From assembly GCF_041146395.1 (NCBI RefSeq), contig NC_091006.1, forward strand, positions 5,834,001-5,898,000: a stretch of DNA of 64,000 nt. Direction: 5' to 3'. The DNA is from Eulemur rufifrons. Its lineage: Eukaryota; Chordata; Mammalia; Primates; Lemuridae. Positions 11,735 through 23,889 of this stretch are shown in pieces (position 1 is the first letter of the stretch; each line of letters starts with the position of its first letter). The notes below the pieces were generated by a model that was given only the letters and a program-made list of their open reading frames with translations, was not told the origin of the DNA and ran no database searches. The translations under genes were made by a program, and so were the position numbers.

Positions 11735-11960
11735 GGAAAGGTTCATTTCATATCCATCAGGCAAAAATAAAAAAAGCTTTACAAAACCAAGTGTGACAAG
11801 GACATAGGAGAATAGGAACTCTTATATATGCATCCTTGGTAAGAATGTTTATAGAGAACAGTTTGGCAATATTTAGCAAGTTAAAGATGATCATATCCTA
11901 CAACCCAAAAATCTCATGTCTAGTACATACCCAAAGGAAATTCCTGTCCATGTATACCAG
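11735..11960 (+). mobile_element. L1 LINE fragment, plus strand; inverted partner at 14308-14530
   Basis: 'catatccatcaggcaaaaat', 'gctttacaaaaccaagtgtg', 'gtttatagagaacagtttgg' and 'ctcatgtctagtacatacccaaaggaaattcctgtcc' are L1 3' sequence in sense orientation. By eye it is about 90% identical to the reverse complement of 14308-14530. Confidence 0.8.
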
Positions 11961-12123
11961 GACAGGAATATTAATAATCATATTAATAATTTTTGTGGGA
12001 AATCTGAATGTTCAAGAGACTTTTATTGGGATTTGTGATTGATTTCTTTTTTAGGTGGCACTTTAGTTAGGGAATGTGTTTGTCTTCATGAAACTTGTAC
12101 AGCGTTTTACCCAGATAAGGGTT

Positions 12124-12606
12124 TGTTCTAGTTGTCTGTTGCTGCTCAACAAGCCACCCCCGAACTTAAGGCCTTAAATGACAACAGTTTATTAATATTT
12201 CTCATGAATCTGCAGTTGACTGAGGCTCAGCTGGATGGCTCTTCTGCTGGTCTTGCTCAGGTTCTCTTATATGGCCGCATATGATAGATGGGACTGAAGC
12301 ATTCAAGATGGTTTTACTCAAATGGCATCTTGACGATGGCTGGGCCCCTGTCTCTCCATAGTCTCAGGACCTGTCCTTCCATGTAGCATTGCTACCCAGT
12401 GTCTGGACTTACAACATGGCAGCCCAAGGCTTTTTGAGCCTTCTTAAGGCATAGGTCTAAAACTAGCCCTGCATCACTTCTGCCTCATTCTGTTAGTTAA
12501 AGTGAGTCACAGAGTCAGCCCAGATCCAGTGTGGGAGGGATGATGTAAGACTTGAGTTCCATGAGGTGTAGTCCAGTGGGGGCCATCTTTGGCTACTGGC
12601 TACCAC
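12124..12606 (-). mobile_element. Solo LTR, ERVL/MaLR type, minus strand
   Basis: Read in reverse it starts 'tgtggtagccagtagcc', carries the polyadenylation signal aataaa in 'attaataaactgttgtcatt', and ends in the 'gcagcaacagacaactag' motif usual for these LTRs. No internal retroviral sequence is attached. Confidence 0.7.
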
Positions 12607-13389
12607 AGGGTTCATTTTCTCACATGAGGAGAAGTGCAGAGCTCAGCAGGTTGAGGTGGTGTGCAGCTCACCACCTCTCCAGTGCCCCGGGCTTCTCTTT
12701 ATCTGCCTTGCCAACCTTAGCCTCATAATCATAAGATGGCTGTTCCACCTCCAGCCTCATATTCTTGTAATAGGCAGGAGGAAGCAAACCTCTAAAGAAA
12801 AGAGACAGCACCACTGTCAGGAAACCACGGCCTTCCCTGAAATCCTTAGTGGACTTGTGCTTGTGTCTGTTTGGCTAGAACTTTGTGACATGACCACCTT
12901 TGTTGCAAGGAAGTCTGCTGGTCTGGCTTGGGAGGTCATGTACTAAACCTTTGGCTATACTGCTTTAGTTTTATTTATTTTAGGAAGCATTTCTTGTTGA
13001 GTTGAATATGTAGATGACAGTTTTCCAGCTGTGTTCATTGCCACCCTGAGCAAAGGGCCAATAGGGAAGAAGAGGGAGAATGGACATGTGGGGTAGGCAC
13101 CTACAAATGGTCTGTTCAGACAGCCACAGAAGTGGTAGGTAAATGGAGGCAGTGTGCATTCATTTATCAACTATTCAGTAAGTTCCTAGGTTGGGCAGGG
13201 CACTGGGCTTATCACAAAGGCTGCAAGGGTCAGGGAAGCGAATGCGTCTGGGGGTTAAACTGACCAGCAACATTTGTAGGCCTTGACCAGCTAATTGCTC
13301 AGCTCATATCTCTCATGTTGATGTTTGAAGTTAGACCAATGATAAGAAGAGTAGCCATCTCATTAAGGGCTTAACTGGGTAGAGGAACT
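12607..13389. other. Unassigned stretch holding one copy of a local duplication
   Basis: Mostly unrecognised. It contains the first copy of the 108-bp direct repeat (12913-13020). Some resemblance to an old MER-type repeat around 13130-13250 is too weak to name. Confidence 0.45.
12913..13020 (+). repeat. Direct repeat copy A (partner 13553-13660)
   Basis: 108 bases, from 'gtctgctggtctggcttggg' to 'atgtagatgacag', match 13553-13660 at about 84% by eye. The match covers a MIR terminus and about 50 bases of non-MIR flank (ttagttttattt, catttcttgttga), so it is a copied genomic segment rather than two independent MIR insertions. Confidence 0.8.
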
Positions 13390-13608
13390 GTCATGAATAC
13401 TTTTCATGAGCCAACTTGTTGACTCCTCACAATGGCCTTATGAAGTAGGCACTCTTATCATCTCCTTTTCTCAGATGCAGAAACAGATGCACTGAGAGGT
13501 TGAATAACTTGCCACATGGCCTCTGGCAAGGGCGTAGAGGAGATGAGAGGCGGTCTCTGCTGGTCTGGCTCTGGAGGCCATGTGCTGAACCATCACTATA
13601 CTGCTTAG
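13390..13608 (-). repeat. MIR SINE, minus strand
   Basis: 'gttgactcctcacaatggcc', 'catctccttttctcagatgcagaaac', 'gagaggttgaataacttgcc' and 'ctggctctggaggccatgtgctgaaccatcactatactgc' form the whole MIR in reverse. Confidence 0.9.
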
Positions 13609-13660
13609 TTTTATTTATTTCAGGACACATTTCTTGTTGAAATGAATGTGTAAATGACAG
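13553..13660 (+). repeat. Direct repeat copy B (partner 12913-13020)
   Basis: This contains the tRNA-like end of the MIR at 13390-13608 plus flank to 'gtgtaaatgacag'. Because the full MIR is here, this is the likelier source copy. Homology stops abruptly at both ends. Confidence 0.8.
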
Positions 13661-13879
13661 CAGAATAAGACATGAAAGACAGAATAAGACACTCCCACTT
13701 CCTGCCTCATTGGTCCCATATGTCAGTAACTTGGTATATGTTGTTCTTCACCTATTTCTAAGTGTATTAAGTTTTATAAAGGTGGCCTTTGGGCACACAG
13801 AATGGGATCAATCATAATCCTTGGTGTATGATACACTGGCATTTTTGGCGCATGCACAAATGTCTATCATAATGAACAG

Positions 13880-14710
13880 ACATTAGCCTACTGTTTACCC
13901 AAGAACTGAAACATTACCAATAACTTATGTGTACCTCTGTAGTACTCCCATTCACTCTCCTGTCTGTGCTCCCAGAGGTGAGCACCATGTTGAATTTTTT
14001 GTTTATCATTCTTTGCCTTAAAAAGAATAATTTTTGAACTCTATAAAAATGATATACTGTATGTAGTCTTCTGAGACTTGCATTTTTCACTTATTATTAT
14101 GATTCTAAGATTGATCCAGACTGTTTGATATAGCTGTAGCTTATTATTTTTTTTTTACTGCCATGTAATATTCCACTGGTTGAATACACCACGTTTTTTT
14201 TGTTTGTTTGTTTGTTTTACTCATTTCCATGCCAATGGATGTTTTGTTTTTAGATTTTTTTTTTTTTTTTTTTGCTATTCACAGGTTACTATGAATGTTG
14301 TTACAGATATACATGGACAGGAATTTCCCTTGGGTATGTACTAGACATGAGATTTGGGGTTGTAGGATGTGTTCGTCTTTAACTTTGGCGAATATTGCCA
14401 AACCATTCTCTATAAACATTCCTACCAAGAATGTGTAAGAGTTCCTATTATCCTATATCCTTGTCACACTTGGTTTTGTAAAGCTTTTTTATTTTTGCCT
14501 GATGGATATGAAATGAAATCTCATTGTGGTTAACTTACGTTTCCCTAAAGACTAGTAAGGTAACATATCTTCTCATTCATGTTTCTTCTTCTGGATATTG
14601 CTTGTTCATCACTTTTACTTCTTTTACTTATTGATTTGTAGGTGTTCTTTATATACTGTGGTTACTAATCCTGGGGTAGCAAGCTATTTAACCTGATGAA
14701 AGTTTTATGA
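13880..14710 (-). mobile_element. L1M LINE 3' region, minus strand
   Basis: Collinear with reversed L1 3' sequence: 'actttcactt..', 'gccatgtaatattccactgg', 'gtatgtactagacatgag', 'tctcattgtggttaac', 'acttattgatttgtaggtgttctttatata'. It carries T-runs at 14207-14219 and 14255-14273. The span 14308-14530 is the inverted partner of 11735-11960. Confidence 0.82.
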
Positions 14711-14939
14711 TTTCATGTCATCCTTTCTTTGGTTGTCTCCTCTCCCATGTCTCCCCTCCCTACAACTTCATGATGCCTCCTTGTGTACTCCCAGCTCAAA
14801 GTGATTCTCTCTTCTTTGGAACAATCCTCAGTTTGGGAGCATTTGTATACATGTGTGTAGATACATGAGTGTACCTGTTCTGCCCACTCTGCTGTAGCTT
14901 TTTAATCTCAGGTGTATCAATTAGGATTAGTTTCAACTG

Positions 14940-15420
14940 CATTAATAGAAAACTGCATGTCAAACAAAATGACAGTGGCCTAAACAAGATAGAAGTTTAT
15001 TTCTCTCTTGTATAAGGGAAGCCAGTGATGAACAGACCGGGTTTGTACTCTTATCAGGGACCCAGGCTCCTTCTACCTTCTTGCTCCCCCTACCTTCTTG
15101 CTCCCCCATCCTTATCCTGCCACCTCATGGTTTGAGGTGGTTGCTCAAGCTCCAGCCATTATGTTCCAGCAAGCAGGAGAGAAGAAGGGACAAAGATGGG
15201 CAACTCCTGTCTCTTTAAAGAGACTTAGTGGAAGTTGTAGATAATAATTCTGTTTACAGTCTTGCCCAGAATTTAGTCTCAGTACTTACATAGCTGCAAG
15301 GGAATCTGAGAAATGTAGTTTTATCTCACATGGCCCTATTTGTAGCTAAAAATTAGATTCTATTACTCAGTTAAAAGGGGAAACTAAATATTGAAGTAGG
15401 CAGCCAGGAACTTCACTAGT
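14940..15420 (-). mobile_element. Solo LTR, ERVL-like, minus strand
   Basis: In reverse it ends with an aataaa signal inside 'caagagagaaataaacttctatc' and 'tgtttaggccactg'. Internal blocks 'agggacccaggctccttct' and 'gctgcaagggaatctgagaaatgtag' match a family seen again at 39667-41168. No internal region is attached. Confidence 0.65.
15074..15107 (+). repeat. Perfect 17-bp tandem duplication
   Basis: The unit taccttcttgctccccc occurs twice in a row (15074-15090 and 15091-15107) with no mismatch, inside the LTR at 14940-15420. Confidence 0.95.
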
Positions 15421-15514
15421 TCTGAGGTGTACCCAAAAAATGGAGCTTAAAGGAGCTGCCAGACACCAGGACGGTACCTCTGGGTGATTCCCCTTTTGAT
15501 TCTTCAATTTCTTA

Positions 15515-16085
15515 CACAGCATTGATCGAGCACTTGTTTTGTGCAGGCACTATTCTGGGAGCCAGGAGGACAATAATGGACAAAACTAAGTGCCTACTCC
15601 TGAAGAGCTTATATTATAAAAGGGGAGATAAATAGTAGACAAACAAGTTTATAGTAAGTCAGAAATAAGAGGTGTGAAGAAAGATAAAGGAGGATGCATG
15701 GAATGAGAGTAATTAGCTGGCGGTGCCTTTTTAGACGCAGTGCTCGGGGAAGGCCATTTTGATGAAGTGACATTTGAGCAGAAGTGAAGGAGGGGCGTGA
15801 AGGAGTCATGCAAGCATCTGAGGGAAGAGCATATGGGGCAGAGGGACGGGCCAGCACAAAGGCCTTGAGGTGAGAGGGTGCGTGGTGTGCCTAAAGGACT
15901 TCAGAGTGGTCAGCCGGGATTGAGAGGTGAGCGAAGGAGAGAGTGATGGGAAGTGAGAGCAGAGAGGTGATGGGGCAGATTATGAGGGGCCTTGTGGGCC
16001 ACAGGGAGGGCGTCTGGCTTTACCCAGAGTGAGATGGAGCCACAGGAGGGTTCTGAGCAGGAGGAGGACATGGTGTGACCATTAG
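15515..16085 (-). mobile_element. L2 LINE, long collinear fragment, minus strand
   Basis: 'cattgatcgagcacttg', 'gcactattctgggagccagg', 'gaaggccattttgatgaag', 'cacaaaggccttgaggtgag', 'ggggccttgtgggccacagg' and 'gttctgagcaggagg' follow reversed L2 for more than 500 bases. The protein frame is not intact. Confidence 0.92.
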
Positions 16086-16164
16086 CACTGGTAGTGGTAG
16101 TAATCACAGCCTGTCTTCTCGGGGTCACCCTATGTTTGTAATCACTTCTAGACACCTTTTTAAA

Positions 16165-16985
16165 AAAGTAAATTGATTTAACTCTTATTAATTCATGACC
16201 ACTCTAGTTTTATCTATATCTGCCACAACCCACCTCCACCCCCTCACTGGATTATTTTAAAGCTAAATAGTTGAGTATCTGTAAAATATAAGGATTCTTT
16301 AAAGATGCAGTGACAAGGCTATTATCATGATTAAAATAATTACATCATCCATTCAGTGTTAACGTTTTTAGATCTTCTCATAAATATCTTTCTAGAAGTG
16401 GTTTATTCCAATCAGAACCCAACAGGGGCCATCACTGGACTTGGTTCATATACCTGTTAAGTCTCATGTAGTCTACACTCTCCCCTTCCCTCTTTTTTTT
16501 TTTTTTTCTTACAGTTTATTTGTTGAGAAAAGCCATGGCATTTGTCCTGTGTGTGATCATGTCTAGATCTGACTGATCATATCCTTGTTGCATTGTTTAA
16601 CTTGTTCCTCTATCCCTGTTTTTCCTGTAAATGGGTAGTTGGATTTAGAGACCAGGTGAGGTTCAGGTTTGAGACATAAACACACATTTTTTTTTTTTTT
16701 TTTTTTTTTTTTGGCAGGGAGGGCAAGATACTCTCGTAGGTGTAGGCGTTATTGTATGTCCCTTAGGAAGTGTGTAAAGCCTGTGGCCCCTCGCTGTGTT
16801 CCGTGATGTATAGTGGCCATGGGTGACTATTGCTTAGATCCATTATTTCATTTGGGGTTTGCACACACTGTGATACTGTAATTCTATTCACCTCTTCGTT
16901 TATTAGCTGCAATATTCCTCTAGAGAGAAACTTCCCCTCATCTATTATTCAGTTATCCTGAGGGTACTTACTCTTTTGAACTTTT
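16165..16985 (-). mobile_element. L1M LINE 3' UTR, minus strand
   Basis: Blocks such as 'aataattacatcatccattc', 'cataaatatctttctag', 'tatacctgttaagtctc', 'cagtttatttgttgagaaa' and 'tttcctgtaaatgggtagttgg' follow the reversed 3' part of old L1M elements. Confidence 0.78.
16687..16712 (+). repeat. Poly-T tract (26 bases)
   Basis: An uninterrupted run of 26 T between 'cacaca' and 'ggcagg', inside the minus-strand L1M. It is likely length-polymorphic. Confidence 0.95.
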
Positions 16986-17695
16986 GTTTACATTAGAAAT
17001 GAGTATTAAACAATCCGGCTGGTGGTTTCGAATCTGCTGATTTTTCCTTCGGTGATTCAGATCATCTTTGTGCGTTCATTCATTCACATTCACTGGTCTC
17101 TGCTCCTGCTCACGCCCTGTCCTGGGCTTGGGAATAAGCAGATGAACTGGTCCCAGTCACCTCATTGTGTAGGCGCGGCTGCTTCAGGCTTTACCTTTGA
17201 CCAGGTGGGGCCTTGTTACGGGTTTGTGTTTGTCAGTCGGGGTTACCAGGGAGAGATGACTCTAGACTGTTGACATTTCCATTTTTTTTTTCTCTCTCTC
17301 TCTTTTTCCCCCGGCCATGTATTTCCAGACCTTACAGCCTTTGGAGAGTTCCTGCTTCATGCCAGGGGATTAATCCTTTTGTGCTTGGGGCAAGAGGTTT
17401 TTGAGCGTTTGGATTTCTTCTGATCTGAAGCGCCATTCCTAGACAAAAGAACAATAAAGGGCTCTGCTCCAGTGGAGAGGCGAGTCCTTCTAGTAGCCTG
17501 GCCAGGGGCGAGCTCTGACCCCAGCCTCTGTTGTCTGGGTCATAAATCCTTTAGAGCAGTAGCACGCTTGAAATCATTTAGACGCTTTGGAGTCAGTCAC
17601 AAGTTACGTTGCACGACATCTAAGGGCCTTCTTTGCTCTTGGAGATTACAACATATTTATTCCTTCTGCGGGGAGAAGATTTATTGTGTCATGAT
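16986..17695. other. Unassigned stretch
   Basis: No repeat is recognised apart from a short (TC)n patch at 17291-17303. 'gttcattcattcacattcactggtctctgctcctg' may be L2 debris. No exon signal is seen. Confidence 0.45.
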
Positions 17696-18470
17696 GTGCA
17701 GTTCATTAATTCATTTAATCGTTGACTTATTCAGCAAATATTTATTGAACATCACATATGTTTGAAGTGCTGGGGACAGAGCACGTCCTCCTGGAGTTTA
17801 TTGTTCAGGTTGAGGGACACAGACAATCAAGAGGTAAACAAATTAACAAGATAATTCCAGATGGGAATGAATAATGCCATGAAGTCACTGAAGCACAGTG
17901 GTGAGAGAGACACACCTGGAAGGTAGAGGAGGGGGGTTGTGGGAGGTTGGACAACTGAGGGGGTTGGGGGAGAGCTTCCCTGGGGTGGTGACACACCAGC
18001 CGAGACTGAAATGGTACAAAGGTGCCAGCCTTGTGACAGATCTGGGGAAGAGCTTTCCTGGTAGAAGGAACAGCAAGTGCTGAGGGGCCGAGGCAGGAAC
18101 GAGTTTGGTGTGTGGACAGCAGAGTAGCCGGTGCCGTGGGAGCGTTGTAGGGTGAGGTTGAAGAGTGGGCAACGGGGAGAGCCCTGTGGAGAGTTGGGGT
18201 TTCATTCTGAGTGTCACCTCTCTCATTCCCTCTGGCTTCTGTGAGGAGCATAGATTGAAGAGGTGGGTGTGGAAGTGGCGCCACCAGGGAGGCAGCCTGT
18301 GCTGGAGTGAGGAGAGAGGCGAAGTGCCCGATGAGAGTGGTGGTGTTAGCGCTTCAGAGAAGTGTGTGACCCAGCAGAACTTGCCCAGGGATGGGTCAGA
18401 GTGGGTGGTGAGCAGGGTGAAAGATTCTTGGGGGGTTCAAGCTTTGGACTCCAGGTTGTTATGGTGGAAA
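17696..18470 (-). mobile_element. L2 LINE, long fragment, minus strand
   Basis: Starts 'gcagttcattaattc..cagcaaatatttattgaacatc' and runs through 'gatctggggaagagctttcctggtag', 'ggaacagcaagtgctgaggggcc' and 'gtggaagtggcgccaccagggagg'. This is the L2 3' half in reverse. Confidence 0.9.
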
Positions 18471-18489
18471 TATTGTAATAACCCCAGTC

Positions 18490-18670
18490 CCCTCTTACAT
18501 GGGCTGAGGTGTCTATTACATAGATGACTTATTTGGCCCTCATTACAGTAGACTTTTATTTGCCATTTCACAGATAAGGAAACTGAGACCCAGAGAAGTG
18601 AAGTCCTTGATCCTTGTCGCATAGTTGGTTGGGGTTGGGGTTAGAACCTGGGCAGCCTGACCCACAGTCT
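18490..18670 (-). repeat. MIR SINE, minus strand
   Basis: 'gccatttcacagataaggaaactgagacccagagaag' and 'ggttagaacctgggcagcctgac' are the reversed MIR core and head. Confidence 0.88.
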
Positions 18671-19214
18671 GCCCAGGAGGAGCTGAATGTCAGTGTCCTA
18701 CATTTATAAAGTCATGAGGGGATCAGGTCCCCATCGGTGGCCTCTCCACCATCCCCACTAACCTAGATCCTGACACGCCTTTTATTACAGGGCAGAAAAC
18801 AGGGACTTTTCGATTACTTACACGTAAGTAACTTTACACGTGGCCCAGATAAGGTGTATACAGTCCCTGGACTTTGAGCTCCAGAGCCTGCTTAACTGAT
18901 TGGGCCAAAAGTCTTCTCACCCATCAACTCTTTCTTATCACCTTCTCGAGCACTCACCTCCCACAGGGTGTGTGTCCTATGTGATACCTTGGCCAGCCAA
19001 ATGGCTTTATTTGGCGTCTTCCAAGAGAGGCGTGACCCTCTGTTTGCCTGCATGTGGCTCCCGTGAGTTTGATCCTCCCCTGCTCACCGTTCGCCCCTCA
19101 GTGGCACCGATGGACACTGATCGTCTCCCGTTCCTGCTTGCATGTAGGCCGCATGACAAGGATTTTTAAAAATTCTGTTTTAAAAATCTTTATTGATTTA
19201 TTTTTATTTTATTT
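18671..19214. other. Unassigned stretch with a splice-like 33-base segment
   Basis: No repeat is recognised. At 18791-18823 a 33-base open segment is framed by a good acceptor (gccttttattacag) and a strong donor (cac|gtaagt). It could be a micro-exon but is more likely chance. An A+T-rich patch lies at 19165-19214. Confidence 0.35.
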
Positions 19215-19365
19215 TCAATCTTTATCGATTTAAAACTTACAGAAGCCACATGCTGGTTGTGAACGGCTCAAACAGTAGAGTAGTATGTGGAGCATAGCAT
19301 CAAAGTCCCACTTTACCGTCTTGACCTGTGGCCTGGCCTTCCCCCAGTTCCTGCCCAGAGGGATA
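19215..19365 (-). mobile_element. L1M 3' fragment, minus strand
   Basis: 'aaaacttacagaagccacatgctggttgtgaacggctcaaac' and 'gtagtatgtggagcatagc' match reversed L1M 3' UTR of the kind also seen at 45850-46205. Confidence 0.65.
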
Positions 19366-19374
19366 GGTCTCGGT

Positions 19375-19595
19375 TTGTACAGTGGATTGTTTTTGTTAAG
19401 AGCCAGCATGCCTAGGTTCAAATCCCAGTTTTGCTCTGTACTGACTATGAACTTGGGCCTTTATTTCATCTCTCTCTCTGCCTTGGTTTCCTCGCCTTTA
19501 AAATGGTGGTGATGGTCCCAACCTCAGTAGGCTTGCAAGGATTTACCGCGTTAATATGTGTAAAAGTTAGAGTAGTGCCTGGCATGTGATAGGTA
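19375..19595 (+). repeat. MIR SINE, plus strand
   Basis: 'gttaagagccagcatgcctaggttcaaatcccag', 'gccttggtttcctcgcctttaaaatgg' and 'agtagtgcctggcatgtgatagg' follow the MIR order. Its 3' end is where the Tigger element inserted. Confidence 0.9.
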
Positions 19596-21270
<1,675 letters not shown>

Positions 21271-21271
21271 A

Positions 21272-21455
21272 AGCTTAGTATGACCCAGGCCCTGGTCTGA
21301 GTGTTTTGATGTTTACCTTTCAATACCCTTCCATAGCTCAATGAAAAGGTTGATGATACTCCCATTCACGGTGAGGAAACCGAAGCGCAAAGAGGTGACA
21401 TTGCTTGCTTGACATCGTGCAACTTGGATGAGGTAGAGCCCGGCTTGCAATATTG
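21272..21455 (-). repeat. MIR SINE, minus strand
   Basis: 'gcccaggccctggtctgagtg'-like start, 'gatactcccattcacggtgaggaaaccgaagcg' and 'gcaacttggatgaggtagagcc' form reversed MIR. Confidence 0.8.
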
Positions 21456-21469
21456 TGGATTTATTTAAT

Positions 21470-21690
21470 AACCAGCCTCCTTATCTGTAATGTATCTTCA
21501 GCAGCTTTTCCTGCAGTTTCTTGGCAAACCTTCCTTTTGTCCACTAGTAATAGTCATTTTTATTGTTCCTATGCTGAAGTTCTATGTTTCAGGCCTGTCC
21601 CCTGCCTCTGCCCTGGCCAGGACTTCCATGACAACGTTAAATGCCAGTGGAGGTTGTTGGCAGGCGTGGATGTCTCAGATTTTTATCCTA
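21470..21690 (-). mobile_element. Old L1 fragment, minus strand (tentative)
   Basis: 'gccctggccaggacttccatgacaacgttaaatgccagtgg' resembles reversed L1 ORF2, consistent with the same L1 continuing beyond the MIR. The match is decayed. Confidence 0.45.
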
Positions 21691-22004
21691 TAAGGTCCAC
21701 TCCATGGGGACCTGGTTAGGTAGGGACCAGGATTTTTCTGAATCTCCTTAAGAAATCCATAGTGGCAATGTCATGGATGACTCATCTGTCCCCATGGCGG
21801 GGCCAAACCAGGGAAGAAGCTGGCATCAAGGATGATAACTTGATTCAAGCAGCAGTGGGCAGTGTTCTGGGGCCATTAATTAATATGGGGGAAAAGCCCT
21901 GCAGTGGGGCCGAGGGAACTTGGCGAGGAGCGGGTGCGGAGAGCCAAAACCTGTGGGAGGCAGCCTCAGGGCCAGCTGCAGGATCGGTGGCACTGGTTGC
22001 CGGC

Positions 22005-22232
22005 CTGTGTAGCGTGGTGCCTGCAGTCAGACTGCCGGCTTCACTTCCCAGCTTTGCCTCTTCCTGGCTGGGTGGCCTTGGGCAAGCAAGTTTAATCTTT
22101 CTGTGCCTTAGTTTCATCTTCCATAAAATGGGGTAATAATAGCACTTACTCTACATTTTTGTGAGGATTAAGTTAGTGGATTCATCTAAAGTGCTTAGAA
22201 GAGTGGTTGGCACATAGTAAACACTTCATTGT
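22005..22232 (+). repeat. MIR SINE, plus strand
   Basis: 'gtgcctgcagtcagactgccggcttcac', 'gggtggccttgggcaagcaag', 'tccataaaatggggtaataatagc' and 'ggttggcacatagtaaacac' follow MIR in sense. Confidence 0.92.
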
Positions 22233-22304
22233 TCCTTTCTCTGTTTGTGAGGGCAAGGATAAGGGTCCCAGGAGGTGAGCTTAGAGTTTCTGTGGGCAGA
22301 TACC

Positions 22305-22745
22305 ACTCAGGTATTCCCTGAGTACCTACAACGTGGCACATAAGTGCTGGGACTACAGCAGGGCCCAGGACAGACACAGTCCCAGTGCTCTTGGAGCTGA
22401 CATTCTAGAAGGAAGGGGGACACTAAACAAACAGATAAATAAGGTAATGTTAAGTAGTGAGATGTGCTGTAAAGGGCTAGAGAGTGACTGAGGCTGCTGT
22501 TGTGGCAGAGGTGATCAGGACAGGCCTCGGAAGAGATGACCGTTGCGTCGATGCCTGAGAGATACAGAGCCAGCCACGAACATCTGGGAGGGCATATTCC
22601 AGACAAAACCACAAATGCAAAGGCTCTGGGGCTGGAGCTTGCAAAGCATGTTCTACAAGTACAAGGAGGCCAGTGTGGCAGGAGGGCAGTGAGGGAAGCA
22701 GAGAATGGCCGGAGGTGGCGCCACAGAGGGAGCCAGGTGGGAGAT
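22305..22745 (-). mobile_element. L2 LINE, minus strand
   Basis: 'ccctgagtacctacaacgtggc', 'cttggagctgacattctagaagg', 'aacaaacagataaataaggt', 'gatcaggacaggcctcgg', 'caaatgcaaaggctctggggc' and 'ggccagtgtggcagg' follow reversed L2. Confidence 0.92.
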
Positions 22746-22860
22746 CCTCAGTCTAGGTTCTTTTGGTTGAAAATAACAGAAACCCATGTCAGACCCACCC
22801 AAACCTAAAAGCATTTTGAGATGCCTCCCAAAACCTAGGACAGGCATTGTCTCCTGAGGC
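22746..22860. repeat. Unassigned recurrent repeat, copy 1
   Basis: 'gttcttttggttgaaaataacagaaaccca' shares its opening with copies at 37576, 43455 and 63893. I remember the motif as an old mammalian interspersed repeat but cannot name the family. Confidence 0.5.
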
Positions 22861-23239
22861 TCACAGCCCAGATGATTTTCTGTCTCCATTTTCCATCTTT
22901 GCCTCATCTTTCTCTTGGCTTCCATCCCCACCCCCATCCCCCTCCGGTTTCTCCAGGCACTTGGCTGTCCCATAGCTCCTTCCTTTATGAGGTCTCAAGT
23001 TCCTAGCCATAGGCAAAGACTTGAGACTTGACTGACTGTCTGCCTCCCAGGACAGGAGATCTGATTGGCCCAGCTTTGGCCAGGTGGCCACCTCTCATCT
23101 GGTGAGCTGTGGCTAGACAGTAAACACGGCCATCTCACCTGGGCCTGTACATGCACAGTTCTCATAAAAGGGGGACTCTAGGAAGCCTGGCAGACCCACT
23201 TCCCTGCTCCCCTGGCCTAGGGTATCGTTCCTCTTATAT

Positions 23240-23484
23240 ATGAAGCAACATCGTGTTGTGATTAAGAACATAGGACACATGGCCTAGATCCAAAGCTCTG
23301 CCCCTTGCCACCTCCGTGACCTTGGGTTCATCACTTCACCTCTCAGGGCCTCAATTTCCTTACCTGTAAAATGAGAATGCTAAAAGTTCCTACTTCAGGA
23401 GGTGGTTAAGAGCATTAAATAAAGTTATGGAAAGGACTTAGTCTGAGCTTGATACATGGTAAGCACTCAGAAAGTATAAGTTAT
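23240..23484 (+). repeat. MIR SINE, plus strand
   Basis: 'gttgtgattaagaacataggac', 'ctccgtgaccttgggttcatcac', 'cctcaatttccttacctgtaaaatgag' and 'catggtaagcactcagaaag' follow MIR in sense. Confidence 0.92.
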
Positions 23485-23511
23485 ATCATCATCATCATCA
23501 TCATCATCATC
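23485..23511 (+). repeat. (ATC)9 microsatellite
   Basis: Nine uninterrupted atc units directly after the 3' end of the MIR at 23240-23484. It probably grew from the MIR 3' tail. Confidence 0.95.
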
Positions 23512-23559
23512 GTTGTCAATGTTGTCATCCTTATTTTTCCTTCCTGAGGCCAGATAGTG

Positions 23560-23735
23560 CTCTACAGTTCAAGATAGGACTTGGGAATAAAAAGCCTGGG
23601 GTTGATCCCAGCCCCACTACCAACTAGCTCTGTGACCTTGGCCAAATGAGCAACTTCTCTCAGAGCTTTGATTTCTTCATCTGCACGGTAGGGAGAATGA
23701 CAAGTTGACAGGGCTTGATGAGTGGTTGTATGTTT
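23560..23735 (+). repeat. MIR SINE, plus strand
   Basis: 'cttgggaataaaaagcctggggttgatcccagccccactacc', 'ctctgtgaccttggccaaatgag' and 'gatttcttcatctgcacgg' are the MIR head and core. Confidence 0.88.
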
Positions 23736-23889
23736 GTTGTCTGAGATTTGGGGTAACTCTGGAAATTCACAAGATCGCAGGTGCCCAGGCTCAGTGCAGC
23801 CTTGGCTCTTGGTCACACCACACAAGTATGAGCTGATGGCATGGTACCAAGGCTTGTGAGGTCCCTTCTGTACAGAGCATAGCACTTAA

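Noticed and set aside
23485..23511. Tandem (ATC)9 considered as a functional tandem array
   Set aside because: Simple microsatellite at a SINE tail. The same holds for (TG)15 at 25605, (TC)22 at 45934 and (AC)17 at 58744. None is a CRISPR or coding repeat.
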